Notes under the pieces: model-generated
What the model saw: the letters and a program-made list of their open reading frames with translations, nothing else
Told to the model about the DNA's origin: nothing
Databases searched by the model: none
In this document: piece after piece, positions 7,763-16,677 of the stretch
Numbering within the stretch: the first letter of the stretch is position 1
How the letters are laid out: each line of letters begins with the position of its first letter
Assembly: GCF_000196435.1 (NCBI RefSeq)
Contig: NC_010161.1
Span: forward strand, 372,001 to 436,000
Length of the DNA: 64,000 nucleotides
Direction: 5' to 3'
Source: Bartonella tribocorum CIP 105476
GTDB taxonomy: Bacteria; Pseudomonadota; Alphaproteobacteria; Rhizobiales; Rhizobiaceae
Made by a program: the position numbers and the translations under genes

Positions 7763-8086
7763 ATGTTTGAAATACGTCACTACCTTACCTCTGATGGCAA
7801 AGACTTGATAGCCGATTGGCTGCGAAAGCTCCGTGATGTGCAGGCTAAAACTGCAATTATTCGCCGTCTTAATCGTTTAGAGCAAGGAAACTTTGGCGAT
7901 TTCAAGCCACTTCGTGATGGTGTCTATGAACTGCGTATGAATATTGGTCCTGGTTACCGAATTTATTATGCTCAGTCTGGAAAGACCGTATTATTGTTAT
8001 TATGCGGTGGTACCAAAAAAACACAAGACACCGATATCACTCGTGCATGTGCTTGTTGGTACGATTGGCAAAACCGTGAAGATTAA
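7763..8086 (+). CDS. RelE/HigB-like addiction module killer protein
   Basis: 107-residue RelE-superfamily toxin of the subgroup often annotated as putative addiction module killer protein: FEIRHYLTSDGKDLIADWL, IIRRLNRLEQGNFGDFKPLRDGVYELR (split here by family blocks), GPGYRIYYAQ and LLLCGGTKKTQ. Presumed mRNA interferase. The antitoxin gene follows after 11 nt, so the order is toxin first. There is no Shine-Dalgarno; the predicted RNA starts at about the ATG. Confidence 0.87.
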   Translation: MFEIRHYLTSDGKDLIADWLRKLRDVQAKTAIIRRLNRLEQGNFGDFKPLRDGVYELRMNIGPGYRIYYAQSGKTVLLLLCGGTKKTQDTDITRACACWYDWQNRED

Positions 8087-8097
8087 GGAGTGCAAAG

Positions 8098-8409
8098 ATG
8101 AAAGACCGTAGCCATGATGATGCAATGGCAGAAATATTCCATGATGACCCTGAAGTAGCAGCAGCGACCCTTGATGCAATCCTAGCAGATGGTGACCAAG
8201 GGGAACTGCTTGTAACACTTCGTCAAATGGCAAAAGCCTATGGTGGTGTTCAAGCTGTAGCTAAAGCAGCCAAACTGAATCCTACACAACTTTATCGTAC
8301 ACTTTCAGAAAAAGGCAATCCAGAGTTCCGTAGCCTAAATGCTTTACTACGTACCATGGGGCTTCGCTTAGCTGTACAACCTCTTGAACGACCCGTTCCA
8401 CACGTTTAA
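8098..8409 (+). CDS. HigA-like antitoxin of the RelE-type module
   Basis: 103-residue DNA-binding antitoxin of the putative addiction module antidote family. The helix-turn-helix is visible at about residues 50-85 (YGGVQAVAKAAKLNPTQLYR, SEKGNPEFRSLNALLRTMG). The N-terminus (HDDPEVAAATLDAILADGD) is the toxin-binding part. It follows the toxin and would bind the palindrome at 7736-7757. The module is inserted between lysis and tail genes, opposite to both. Confidence 0.87.
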   Translation: MKDRSHDDAMAEIFHDDPEVAAATLDAILADGDQGELLVTLRQMAKAYGGVQAVAKAAKLNPTQLYRTLSEKGNPEFRSLNALLRTMGLRLAVQPLERPVPHV

Positions 8410-8481
8410 TCCGAGTGTTGAGTGTATTAAGCATTTTCTAGCCCTAAACAACAGTTTTTTACGGCAAATCATGGTAACCTG

Positions 8482-9789
8482 TTATCTATCTTCCTCATCC
8501 ATATGGATAACGCCTTCGCCTTCATCACATGCGTTAGGTGGGGCGTTTGGATCAAGGGTATCATCTTTGTCTGGTGTGGTGTTTGCAACGTTTCCAGCCG
8601 TATCTTCTTGGGTTTCATCAAAAAGTTCACAATCTATTTTTGTAGTATAACCACCTGTTTTATCAAGCTTGTGTTTAACGCTTTTGATACGCCATTCTAC
8701 TGGAATATAGGGGCGGAAAGGGGGCTCTTGAACAAGCTTTGCTTCTGCTTGCACAAAGGGATCACCTCCGATATCACACGAGAAAGAAGATTTCCCACGT
8801 GATGATTTGTTGCGATAAGCAGCAATAGCCGCAACAGCTTCTGATTGATTGTGGTAGGTGTATTTGAGTTCATGAAACGGTGGTTTGCCAACCTTGACTT
8901 CCTTTTTTTCACCAGTACGGATATCATGATAGTTTGCAAGTACACCGCCTTTTTTCTCTTCTTCTTGCTCTTGATTTTCAGGTGTTTTGGCTTCCGTCTC
9001 TGCTTTAGGCAAATTGGGGGCGTCACTTTCATCCATATGGATAACATCTTCGCTGTTATCAACTTCTTCTGGTTCTCGTGCATCAGCGGCGGCTTTTTGG
9101 TCATCTCCTGCCTCTGTTGCTAAGCCATTGGCCGCTCCTGCTTCATCACGCGCACTGTATTTAAAATCCCAAGAGCTGCAGAGTTTTTCATGGATAACAA
9201 TAACGGGGAGTGTTTCACCAGTGATGGCTTTGCCTTCACCCCGTTTGGCAAGCACCAATTTGCCATCAACGGGTTTTGCTACCGCATCATAGTCTTCTGC
9301 AAGGCGCGTGGCAAAAGCCATATCGCTTTCAGAAGTTTGGTCAATGTGACGCACAACAATTTTTGCAAGAGCAGGGTCAACTTTTGGTGTATAGCCATTG
9401 CGCTGTGCTATCTCTTGAATAATACTGCCAAGGGTTTGTTGGTGATAGGATTGGCTTTTGGGTGTTCTATAAGACGTGTTCATAGAGGCGGCGCGTCCTG
9501 TCACGCTTAAACTTTGTGGGGGGCTGCTTACAGAGATTTCATCAATCAGATAGGCTCCCATATCGCGGTTTTTGCCGCCTTCATAGCCAAGTGTGACAGA
9601 AATGATTGTTCCGATGAGAGGAATATCAAGAAAGCCATTGTCGCTCTCACGCGCGCGGTCATCAAGTTCTATGGTGATGCGGTCACTTTTGTCTTCTGCT
9701 TCATCCGTAATTTCAATCGATAAGACATAGTCCATCAGAGTTCTTGTGATGTCCTCTCCATTTGCCATCACTGTGCAAAAAGGTTTCAT
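8482..9789 (-). CDS. Tail protein D (P2 gpD, late control family; tail hub)
   Basis: Baseplate hub/needle protein of P2-like contractile tails. The start ATG at 9789 overlaps the gpX stop (ATGA), giving 435 residues; the longer in-frame start at 9804 is less likely. N-terminus: MANGEDITRTLMDYVLSIEITDEAEDKSDRI pattern typical of gpD beta-barrels; centre IIQEIAQRNGYTPKV and MAFATRLAEDYDA. The C-terminal third has an acidic insert around EEVDNSEDVIHMDESDAPN and ends GVIHMDEEDR, an unusual repeated HMDE(S/E)D motif. The order T-U-X-D is P2-like. Confidence 0.9.
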   Translation of the reverse strand: MKPFCTVMANGEDITRTLMDYVLSIEITDEAEDKSDRITIELDDRARESDNGFLDIPLIGTIISVTLGYEGGKNRDMGAYLIDEISVSSPPQSLSVTGRAASMNTSYRTPKSQSYHQQTLGSIIQEIAQRNGYTPKVDPALAKIVVRHIDQTSESDMAFATRLAEDYDAVAKPVDGKLVLAKRGEGKAITGETLPVIVIHEKLCSSWDFKYSARDEAGAANGLATEAGDDQKAAADAREPEEVDNSEDVIHMDESDAPNLPKAETEAKTPENQEQEEEKKGGVLANYHDIRTGEKKEVKVGKPPFHELKYTYHNQSEAVAAIAAYRNKSSRGKSSFSCDIGGDPFVQAEAKLVQEPPFRPYIPVEWRIKSVKHKLDKTGGYTTKIDCELFDETQEDTAGNVANTTPDKDDTLDPNAPPNACDEGEGVIHMDEEDR

Positions 9790-10010
9790 GATTGACTGCC
9801 CCAAATTCTAATCACCGGTGTGGCTTTAGGATAGGGAAGGGTTGGCAAAACGATTGTGATGCCTGCTTTTAAGATGGGTCCATAGTCTGCAAGACCAAAG
9901 TTTGCTGCATAAACGCGTTCAACAGCAAGGGCTTGTTGACCCTTGGCATAGTATTTCCAGCAAATGGCATCAACCATATCGCCTTCTTTTGTCACGTAAA
10001 GATCACTCAT
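9786..10010 (-). CDS. Tail protein X (P2 gpX, LysM-like)
   Basis: 74 residues. Short LysM-like fold: EGDMVDAICWKYYAKG near the start and LKAGITIVLP at about 47-56. Small tail component found between U and D in P2-like phages. Its ATG overlaps the gpU stop and its stop overlaps the gpD start, so the three are translationally coupled. Confidence 0.88.
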   Translation of the reverse strand: MSDLYVTKEGDMVDAICWKYYAKGQQALAVERVYAANFGLADYGPILKAGITIVLPTLPYPKATPVIRIWGSQS

Positions 10011-10387
10011 AGCTCTTCACCATATTCTCTCAACTTTATTGTAAATTCTTGTTTTTTTGGGGTCCCATTTTGGTGAAAAATGCTTTGTTTTTCCTCTACG
10101 GAAAGAATGACAAACTTTCCTAAAATTTTCCCCTGACCCGTCACAAGGATATGAGGACCATTATGCGCCATTTGTCGCAAATACTCGATTTGTCCGTGAC
10201 CGCCTTTAAAATCTGGATAGATCACACCGGTTAAAGAAAACTCTGCATTTGCCACAGCAGGCAATTGAAGAGCAGCTTTGCGCCCCAATCGCCCTTGCTC
10301 GACCCATGGAACACCATAAGACATGTCAAGGGTTTGATAAGCGGCCGTTTCAATGGAAAAGATAAAACTACCCAAAGCTAACATCAT
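10007..10387 (-). CDS. Tail protein U (P2 gpU)
   Basis: 126-residue tail protein of the P2 gpU family, which joins the tail tube end or baseplate. Recognisable stretches: LALGSFIFSIETAAYQTL, GRKAALQLPAVANAEFSLTGVIYP (family core in two parts), and the C-terminal KKQEFTIKLREYGEE. It follows the tape measure gene by 5 nt and overlaps gpX by 4 nt. Confidence 0.88.
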   Translation of the reverse strand: MMLALGSFIFSIETAAYQTLDMSYGVPWVEQGRLGRKAALQLPAVANAEFSLTGVIYPDFKGGHGQIEYLRQMAHNGPHILVTGQGKILGKFVILSVEEKQSIFHQNGTPKKQEFTIKLREYGEEL

Positions 10388-10392
10388 GATGT

Positions 10393-12528
10393 TTAATCCG
10401 AAAGGCTAGAGGCGATAGCCAAGCGCTGTTGTTTGGCATAGTGTTCAAGGGCTTGATTGACTGCGTTTCTGATTTCATCTTTAAGACCATTGGGGACGGA
10501 AATATTTAAATTTGAAATCATCACGCGGGCATCGATTTCTACCGGCTTATGAACGGTAATGGGCTTGGGAGCTTTGAAGGCGCCCGCTTTTGTATTTGGA
10601 GCTTCCATATGCTTTGTTTCAACGCCCCCTGTATTAAAGCCACTTTTGCGTTTTTCAGGGGGGGTATTTGTAACCACGGCTGTATCGAGCATTTTTTTTG
10701 CCCGTGTATTGGTTTCTTCGGTAAAGGTTTTAATGGTCTGCGTTGAAGTTTTGTTGATTGAAACATTAAACCCTAACTTTTCTTTCATCCAGTTTGGCAT
10801 CCAACTGGTTAATTTACTCATCATGCCGCTGAGCCAGTCAGACAGAGCGTTCCATTTGCTTTTGATGCCATCCCAAAGCCCATTAATCAGATTGGAGCCT
10901 GCTTCCATTAAATCGACACCGAACAGCCATTCAATGAGTTCATTGATTTTTTTCGAAATCCAAGAGAGTGGTGAAAAGTTTTTAAAGAGCGCCAAGAGGT
11001 TATTGAAAGCATTACTACATAAGCTTGCAAAAGAATCCCATAGCTTGCTTATAAAGCTTATGACTGTGTCCCAATTTTTGTAGAGCAGATATCCGGCAGC
11101 AACAAGAGCTGCAATGCCGCCAAGTATCCAGCCAATAGGTGTGGTCATGATAGCAACACCAAGCGATATAAAAGCAGAACCAACGGCGGTTATTGCTGGA
11201 ATAAGTGAAGTTACAAGAGATACCGCAAGACCCGCAACTGCGGAAGCAGCCGGGACCATTGCTGCAATGAATGATCCGATAAGAATTGTTCCAACTACAG
11301 CTAAAGATGCTGCTATCCAGCCATTGAGTTTATCCCAATATTTATAGAGTACAGCAAGTGTTGCAATACCGCCAATGAGCCAACCGATAGGGGTGGTCAT
11401 CATAGTATAGCCAAGGCTAACAAACGCTACTCCCACGGCTGTTAATGCGGCAATGAGTGGACCAAAAATGAAGGAACCAAGAGCGACAAGCCCCACCTTG
11501 AAAAGAGTTATTTCACCAATTAGAGGTTCTAGCCATTGAAACCAGCCTTTAATCCTTTCTGTGAGATCACTGATACCTTTTCTTAAATCAGAGGTAGGAT
11601 TAAGCAAATCTTGCAAGACTTTTCTTAAGGTTTTAGCCCAGCTCGCAACGGTTGTTTGAATGAGGTCACGGTTTTCATCAATCAACTTTGAAAAACCGTC
11701 AACCATATCATTGATCACGGGCATAAAGCGTGCACCAAGAAAGTTCGCGATACCACCTATTTTTTTCTTAAAGGCACCAAGCTTGTCACTTAAATCTGCG
11801 GCATAGCGTGCAACATCGGCGCCTATCAGCCACTTTCCTTTTCTCGCCTTTGCAAACAGCTCTTTGATGGGCGCCATGCCTTGTGCAAGCATGGATGCCA
11901 TCTCTTTACCATCACCCCCAAACAGCAGAGCAGCAATATGCTGTCTTTGTGCTTGATTTTTCATTTTACTCATTTTTTCGGTAATTTCTTCTAGTAAGAG
12001 AGAATTTGATTTGAGTTTGCCAGAAGCATTTTTGACAGAAATACCAAGCGCTTCAAATCCCATCATGCCTCTTTTTTGTCCAGCATATGCTTGCGCAGAA
12101 CGCCTATTTAAGGTTGCCAAGGATTGTTGAAAGAGTTCGGCAGAATATCCTGAATTATCAGCAGCATCACCCCATAATTGAAGTGATGCAACACTCATAC
12201 CTAAATGGTGTGAGGCATGGTGAAGACTATCTCCCAGATGCATGGTTTTCATGGTGAGGGCGGTCACACTTGCCACAAGCCCCCCACCAGCAAGCCCTAA
12301 GACACCGGTAAAGACCGAAGCACGACTTGCAGCTGTGCTAAGAGCACCTTGAACACCATGAAGACTTTTTGTCATGTTTTTTACAGCAGCAGAAAAGCGC
12401 GGAATACCCATTCTATGAGAGAGTGTTTTTGACAATGTATTAAATTGTTTTTGTACACGTTTAAGAGGTGCGGTGAGTTCGTCTTCAAGAGACAATTTCA
12501 CCTTTGCATCGGCAACTTTTTCACTCAT
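10393..12528 (-). CDS. Tail tape measure protein (P2 gpT-like)
   Basis: 711 residues; sets tail length. N-terminal coiled region (LEDELTAPLKRVQKQFNTLS), then Gly/Ala-rich hydrophobic segments (about 335-500), then an amphipathic end. There is an internal duplication: the pattern TAVGxAFxSLGxxxMTTPIGW...GGIA occurs near residues 360-385 and again near 445-470, each followed by YK.WD. The ATG overlaps the stop of the E' reading frame (ATGA), supporting E' translation just upstream. Confidence 0.9.
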   Translation of the reverse strand: MSEKVADAKVKLSLEDELTAPLKRVQKQFNTLSKTLSHRMGIPRFSAAVKNMTKSLHGVQGALSTAASRASVFTGVLGLAGGGLVASVTALTMKTMHLGDSLHHASHHLGMSVASLQLWGDAADNSGYSAELFQQSLATLNRRSAQAYAGQKRGMMGFEALGISVKNASGKLKSNSLLLEEITEKMSKMKNQAQRQHIAALLFGGDGKEMASMLAQGMAPIKELFAKARKGKWLIGADVARYAADLSDKLGAFKKKIGGIANFLGARFMPVINDMVDGFSKLIDENRDLIQTTVASWAKTLRKVLQDLLNPTSDLRKGISDLTERIKGWFQWLEPLIGEITLFKVGLVALGSFIFGPLIAALTAVGVAFVSLGYTMMTTPIGWLIGGIATLAVLYKYWDKLNGWIAASLAVVGTILIGSFIAAMVPAASAVAGLAVSLVTSLIPAITAVGSAFISLGVAIMTTPIGWILGGIAALVAAGYLLYKNWDTVISFISKLWDSFASLCSNAFNNLLALFKNFSPLSWISKKINELIEWLFGVDLMEAGSNLINGLWDGIKSKWNALSDWLSGMMSKLTSWMPNWMKEKLGFNVSINKTSTQTIKTFTEETNTRAKKMLDTAVVTNTPPEKRKSGFNTGGVETKHMEAPNTKAGAFKAPKPITVHKPVEIDARVMISNLNISVPNGLKDEIRNAVNQALEHYAKQQRLAIASSLSD

Positions 12529-12708
12529 TTTGTCTTATACCTTTCTGCTGCTTGTTTTCGCCAGAATATGAGTTCTTGTGGTTCCATTTCCATCATCTCT
12601 GAAAGGGACCAATGGAACACAATGGCGATATCGGCTATGAGTTTTGCGGCGGTTTCCCAGTCGAGGTATCCCGCCGTTTGATAAAAGACTCCAAGATCTC
12701 TCCAATGC
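12525..12708 (-). CDS. E' extension of the tail chaperone, read after a -1 frameshift
   Basis: In the -1 frame relative to gene E an open stretch encodes GYLDWETAAKLIADIAIVF, then HWSLSEMMEMEPQELIFW and RKQAAERYKTK, a clear P2 gpE'-type domain (HWS...EMxxMxxxELxxWR). It has no start of its own, and its stop overlaps the tape measure ATG. The shift most probably happens around TCTTTTAT (12681-12688), a P-site TTT slip. P2 makes E+E' the same way. The exact slip site is inferred. Confidence 0.75.
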
Positions 12709-12922
12709 TTGACAAATCATTGATATCAAGTTCACTGATAGCCTCATGCGGCCATCCAGAAAGGCGTGCGATCATAGCGATTGTTTGCTCTACGCCTTCT
12801 TTTTTGTCGATTGCTTGCAAATCTTTTGTTTTGGGGCGCTGTAAGGTAATTGTGGTGTGTTCTTTTCCTTCAAAGGTAATAGGGATAAGCAATTGATGGG
12901 TAACACTTTGTTGTATAGTCAT
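12635..12922 (-). CDS. Tail assembly chaperone E (P2 gpE-like)
   Basis: 95 residues in the unshifted product: LLIPITFEGKEHTTITLQRPKTKDLQ pattern (two blocks), EQTIAMIARLSGWPHEAISELDINDL, of the P2 gpE/TAC_7 family. It coats the tape measure during tail assembly. Ribosomes shifting near 12685 would make a longer E+E' protein. It lies between the tube gene FII and the tape measure, as in P2. Confidence 0.82.
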   Translation of the reverse strand: MTIQQSVTHQLLIPITFEGKEHTTITLQRPKTKDLQAIDKKEGVEQTIAMIARLSGWPHEAISELDINDLSSIGEILESFIKRRDTSTGKPPQNS

Positions 12923-12923
12923 T

Positions 12924-13430
12924 TTATAATCCTATGTTTTCTCTGTGGTCTGCGAGTTGATTGACGCCATTGAATTTTCTCACCAAGTTGAGAACGTCTA
13001 TCTCAACGATTTCAATGTCCTTCTGGACATATTTGAAATATTGCAATGTGAATGTTGCTGTAGAAGTTGCTTTGCCTCCCGGTTGCCATTCTGCCATTTC
13101 AAAGCCTTTGCAAAGTCCTCTCATGGTCATGACAAAACCTTCTGCGGGTGTGCCTTGTGCTTGCATTGAACTGCGCAATGAGATGTTGACATCTGTGCGT
13201 CCCAACAGTGCCATTAATTCTGGAGAGCAATCAGAAATGGTCATGCTAAGCGTGAGGGTTTCAAGACCAAGATCAACCTCAATGGAGCTATCCATGCCAC
13301 CGCCGCGATAACTCTCAACGACCAAACTCAAATTTGGTAGGGTGACACTTTCACATTTTGCTTGATAGGGAATACCGTCGACAAAAATGTTAAAATATTT
13401 CAAAACTCTTGGTAAAACAGGTACGGTCAT
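12924..13430 (-). CDS. Major tail tube protein (P2 FII)
   Basis: 168-residue tube protein. Features: start LPRVLKYFNIFVDG, GGGMDSSIEVDLGLETLTL (typical MDxxxEVDLG core), and C-terminal FTLQYFKYVQKDI. The start overlaps the end of the sheath gene (TAATG). Polymerises inside the contractile sheath. Confidence 0.92.
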   Translation of the reverse strand: MTVPVLPRVLKYFNIFVDGIPYQAKCESVTLPNLSLVVESYRGGGMDSSIEVDLGLETLTLSMTISDCSPELMALLGRTDVNISLRSSMQAQGTPAEGFVMTMRGLCKGFEMAEWQPGGKATSTATFTLQYFKYVQKDIEIVEIDVLNLVRKFNGVNQLADHRENIGL

Positions 13431-14641
13431 TAAAAGATCTCCTCTAGGTAATCATTGATGATTTGTGAACGGAACGTGATGTGTTCTGCGGGTGTTGTCG
13501 GGGTAAATTCCACATTGAAATAGACTTTTCCGCTTTCAATGGCGCTTGCTGTATTAAGCTCTAGATCAGGCGTACAACGCCCACCAAGAATAGCGCCTTG
13601 TGCTTTCAAATCACGCAAATAGGCATTGACGCTTTCACTGACATCATGCATGTAGGTTTTTTTGATATTGCGGTCGACAGCCCATAGATGTCCGCGCAAA
13701 ATAGCATCATTGATCATATCCGCGGTGCGCACCACGGATAAAAAAGCAAATTTTGTATCGCTTGAGAGTGTGCGATTGCCCCAAAGGCGATAGCCATTTT
13801 CGCGAATGATTGTTGTGATGTTTTGTTCATTGAAAAGGTTGGCACGGCTTGATCTGTCCCCAATGGAAAAATCAATGGGGCGCGCAGTTCCCACAATGCC
13901 ATTGATCACTTTATTGGAAGGGGAATGCCAAAAGCCATGGGTAAAATCATTTTTGGCAATGACACCAGCAACCGCTGCACTTGCCGGCTGTTCTATGATC
14001 TTTCCAGCACGATTTACCTTTACAAACGGGTCAATGAGAATGGCGCGTTTTGAATCAAAATCCTTTGCTGTGCTAAGAGCTGCTTCATCTGTTGTGTTTG
14101 GAGCATCAAGCACCACAATGGCGCGCAAACGCTCTGCAATGCCAATCAGTTCTGCTGCGACGGGGTTGGCAGTTGCACCAGTTTCATTCCCTTCAATACC
14201 CACACTGGAAGGGCGTTGATGTGTAAAGCCTGGCGCAATCAGAATACGTGGTGTTTGTCCTACAATGGATTGTGCTCCAATGAAAGCATGAACACCTTCA
14301 TAAGCGCCATTTGCGTTTACACCGCCTAGAATATTGGTAAGTGTTGCATTTTCGTCGTCACCTTCTTTTACACGGACGACAACGACAATTGCTCCTACTT
14401 GTTTAAAAATCAGATCAAGGGCATTGGGTAATGTACCTTGACGCTTACCCGTTTTATCGAGTTTTGCGGCTTGTGAAAGAGAGCCTGCGACCAAAACCGG
14501 TGTGTTGAGGGGGAATGCTTGTTCATCGGCATCGGGTGCTGTGCCAACAATTCCGATAACGGCAGACTGAACCGCACGAAGGGAGCGGGTGCCGTCGTCA
14601 ACCTCAACGACTTCAACACCGTGTAAAAAACCTGTTGCCAT
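13430..14641 (-). CDS. Tail sheath protein (P2 FI)
   Basis: 403-residue contractile sheath protein. Landmarks: FLHGVEVVEVDDGTRSLR, SAVIGIVGTAPDA, PNALDLIFKQVGAIVVVVRV (two blocks), KVNRAGKIIEQPAS, and the terminal EFTPTTPAEHITF. Shine-Dalgarno AAGGAG precedes the ATG by 8 nt. It is first in the minus-strand operon FI-FII-E-T-U-X-D. Leader/antirepressor cassette B lies just upstream, divergently oriented. Confidence 0.93.
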   Translation of the reverse strand: MATGFLHGVEVVEVDDGTRSLRAVQSAVIGIVGTAPDADEQAFPLNTPVLVAGSLSQAAKLDKTGKRQGTLPNALDLIFKQVGAIVVVVRVKEGDDENATLTNILGGVNANGAYEGVHAFIGAQSIVGQTPRILIAPGFTHQRPSSVGIEGNETGATANPVAAELIGIAERLRAIVVLDAPNTTDEAALSTAKDFDSKRAILIDPFVKVNRAGKIIEQPASAAVAGVIAKNDFTHGFWHSPSNKVINGIVGTARPIDFSIGDRSSRANLFNEQNITTIIRENGYRLWGNRTLSSDTKFAFLSVVRTADMINDAILRGHLWAVDRNIKKTYMHDVSESVNAYLRDLKAQGAILGGRCTPDLELNTASAIESGKVYFNVEFTPTTPAEHITFRSQIINDYLEEIF

Positions 14642-14755
14642 TTTATACTCCTTTGAAATATTGGCTAGAAATGAATGGGGAAACGAAGGGGATGATTGCT
14701 GTGTTTTAAGCGTCCAGCATTTATAGATGAAATTAACAAAAATATAGAAAGGTGC

Positions 14756-15027
14756 TTGACATTATTTATGCAATGTGTATTTTCGAATCAGGTGCCTGAA
14801 AAACGCCTTAAATACCAAGCGGACAAACTACCGACATAGTTTATTTTCCGCACATTAAATACTTTGACTCGTTATATGCTACGTGCGTATAATAATTCTG
14901 TCGGGTGTGGTTATGCTATACAATACCCTTTCGGGGAAAGCGTAACGACGGACTTGGTACCGTGTTTTTCAGCGCCCGACACTCTTTAGAGTGTCAATGA
15001 AAAACCTCTATTACCAAGGAGTTCGTT
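14756..15027 (+). ncRNA. Structured antirepressor leader, copy B
   Basis: Promoter TTGACA (14756), 16-nt spacer, TATTTT (14778). E1: TGAAAAAC (14797) and TACCAAG (14813). E2: CTTGGTA (14953) and GTTTTTCA (14964). E3: TGAAAAAC (14998) and TACCAAG (15012), overlapping GGAG. A hairpin GACACTC/GAGTGTC (14978-14995) lies between E2 and E3. The TACCAAG code differs from copies A/E (TCGATAG) and D (CAACAAG), but all three segments changed together. Confidence 0.75.
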
Positions 15028-15759
15028 ATGAACACACTTATAGAAATATCAGAACAGGTTATTGATCAAGAAACTGTTCAAACTGTTAATGCACGCGATT
15101 TGCATGCGTTTTTAGAGATAAAAGCCCGCTTCAATGATTGGATTAAAAATCGCATTAAAGAATATAAGTTTCAGGAAAATATAAACTTTATAACGCTTAC
15201 TAAAAATTTAGTAAACGGTGGAAAGGTAAAAGAATACCACATTACCTTAGACATGGCTAAACACCTTTCAATGATAGAGCGTAATGATAAAGGGCATGAA
15301 GCTCGTCAATATTTTATCAAATGTGAACGGCTTTTGAAACAAGTCGCTACTCCACAAGTTGATTATTCCAAACCAGAAGCATTACTGGGTGTTTTGAATC
15401 ATCTACAAAGCCAAATCGAGCAAAAAGATCATGCTATTGCAGAATTGACACCAAAAGCCGAAGCTTTGGAAGGTTTAAAACGTTCTGATGGTTTGTTTGG
15501 TCTTATTGAAGCGGCAAAGATGTTGGAGGTGCGACCAAAGGATTTAACGGATTACTTGCGTAAACATGATTGGGTCTATCGACGGGCTCCAGGGGCGCCT
15601 TTGTTACCTTATCAGGATAAAATCAAGAAAGGCTTTATGGATTGTCCTGCTATCACCATTCAAAGACCGGATGGTACAGAAAAGGTACTCCCTTCAACAA
15701 AAATCACATCCAGAGGATTGGCATGTTTGAGAGAACAAATCCATGGAGGTGTGCAATGA
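15028..15759 (+). CDS. Antirepressor with AntA/AntB and KilAC domains
   Basis: 243 residues. N-terminal AntA/AntB domain (VNARDLHAFLEI, FNDWIKNRI, YHITLDMAKHLSMIER), linker with coiled coil (about 120-150), and a C-terminal KilAC domain (GLFGLIEAAKMLEV, LRKHDWVYRRAPGAPLLPYQ). Such proteins inactivate repressors or modify transcription during induction. The gene follows leader B, and its stop overlaps the ATG of the small partner ORF. The C-terminal half is nearly identical to that of 36623-37363. Confidence 0.87.
   Translation: MNTLIEISEQVIDQETVQTVNARDLHAFLEIKARFNDWIKNRIKEYKFQENINFITLTKNLVNGGKVKEYHITLDMAKHLSMIERNDKGHEARQYFIKCERLLKQVATPQVDYSKPEALLGVLNHLQSQIEQKDHAIAELTPKAEALEGLKRSDGLFGLIEAAKMLEVRPKDLTDYLRKHDWVYRRAPGAPLLPYQDKIKKGFMDCPAITIQRPDGTEKVLPSTKITSRGLACLREQIHGGVQ
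15197..15214 (+). repeat. Palindrome inside antirepressor gene B
   Basis: TTACTAAA-AA-TTTAGTAA: 8-bp arms around AA, at about the same codon position as in the paralogues. Encodes part of LTKNLVN. Confidence 0.65.
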
Positions 15760-16034
15760 ATACCAGTATAGACTTTTTATGCGATTTGTGGATGGCGTTG
15801 TATCAATTTTCTGATCGTGATGATATTGAAGACAAGGCTTTTAATACTCTCATTGAGACTATGGATGCGATAGAAAAAGCTTTAATTTTTAAGCTTCAAG
15901 ACGAAACCCCAAATGCACTGAAAATTTTGGCAATGATTACAAATTTTGGAACTTTAAGACCACCTCCGATTATAGAGTCTTTGTTAAAATCTTACGAACC
16001 CAATTTAGACAGCCCCATTAAAAAGGTTGCTTAA
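15756..16034 (+). CDS. Small partner protein of the KilAC antirepressor, unknown function
   Basis: 92 residues starting at ATG 15756 (overlaps the antirepressor stop as ATGA; GGAGG lies 8 nt upstream). Conserved in cassettes C (25699-25977) and D (36348-36626): start TSIDFLCDLWMALYQFS, middle ETMDAIEKALIFKLQDE, and fixed end SPIKKVA. Probably mostly helical. The tight coupling suggests that it works with the antirepressor. No known family is recognised. Confidence 0.75.
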   Translation: MNTSIDFLCDLWMALYQFSDRDDIEDKAFNTLIETMDAIEKALIFKLQDETPNALKILAMITNFGTLRPPPIIESLLKSYEPNLDSPIKKVA

Positions 16035-16052
16035 TTAAAAAACATGACTCAT

Positions 16053-16075
16053 CTCCCCGTCTTTAGGGCGGGGAG
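16053..16075 (+). other. Conserved CTCCCCG/CGGGGAG hairpin ending cassette B
   Basis: 7-bp stem (16053-16059 with 16069-16075), the same as at the ends of the other cassettes. The end of the HigA gene lies 5 bp away on the opposite strand. Confidence 0.6.
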
Positions 16076-16079
16076 AAGG

Positions 16080-16409
16080 TTACGAATGGCTATGTTCCAT
16101 TTGCGCATTCATTTCTCTAGCTGTTAGTGTTGGAACTTTGCTAACATCTGTTTCCCGCTCTGCATGCCAAGCATCATAATTGGCTTGAAGCTGTAGCCAA
16201 AGGGCTGGTCCATTTCCTAACAATTTACCAATGCGAGCTGCTGTTACGGCTGTGACTGGACGTTCTCCTTTAAGGATACCGTGCAAGTGCTGGCGTGTTA
16301 TTTGAAGAATCCTAGCAATTTCGGTTTTGCTTGCATTTAAATGTTCTAAGGATTCAGCTAAAATTTCTCCTGGATGAGAAGGACAACGATTAGGATTACG
16401 TGTGGTCAT
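16080..16409 (-). CDS. HigA-family antitoxin without a toxin partner
   Basis: XRE helix-turn-helix protein of the VapI/HigA type: RCPSHPGEILAESLEHLN, KTEIARILQITRQHLHGILKGERPVT (in two blocks) and GNGPALWLQLQANYDAWHA. Start set at MTTRNPNR (16409); two upstream Met codons are possible. A HigB gene would normally lie just upstream (>16409 on this strand), but only 80 bp of spacer and an unrelated fragment are there, so it is an orphan. Confidence 0.8.
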   Translation of the reverse strand: MTTRNPNRCPSHPGEILAESLEHLNASKTEIARILQITRQHLHGILKGERPVTAVTAARIGKLLGNGPALWLQLQANYDAWHAERETDVSKVPTLTAREMNAQMEHSHS

Positions 16410-16496
16410 GGATAGTCTTCTCTGCAATTAATTTTAAAACCGTTACAATTTAAACAATATGCCATCGATATTATACCATTTAAAGAAATTTAAAAA

Positions 16497-16676
16497 ATGA
16501 ACATCAAGCCTATTCGCACTGAACAAGATTATCAAGAAGCCTTAGAAATTGTGTCTGCAATGTTTGATAATCAACCTCAAGAGGGGACTCCAGAATTTGA
16601 TCAAATGAAAACTCTTGTTTTGTTAATTGAAGCTTATGAAGCCGAACACTATCCTGTTTCTCCAACTCATGCGTAA
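16497..16676 (+). pseudogene. N-terminal fragment of a second HigA-type antitoxin
   Basis: 59 codons: MNIKPIRTEQDYQEALEI, PQEGTPEFDQMKTLVLLIEAYE (split), then HYPVSP and a stop. This is the N-terminal domain of the long HigA type. The DNA-binding helix-turn-helix that should follow is missing; the sequence joins unrelated DNA at about 16675. It may still bind a toxin but could not act as a repressor. Confidence 0.7.
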
Positions 16677-16677
16677 A

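Noticed and set aside
8503..9723. Long plus-strand open frames opposite tail gene D
   Set aside because: They are antisense to a clearly conserved gene, have no Shine-Dalgarno and no recognisable protein features.
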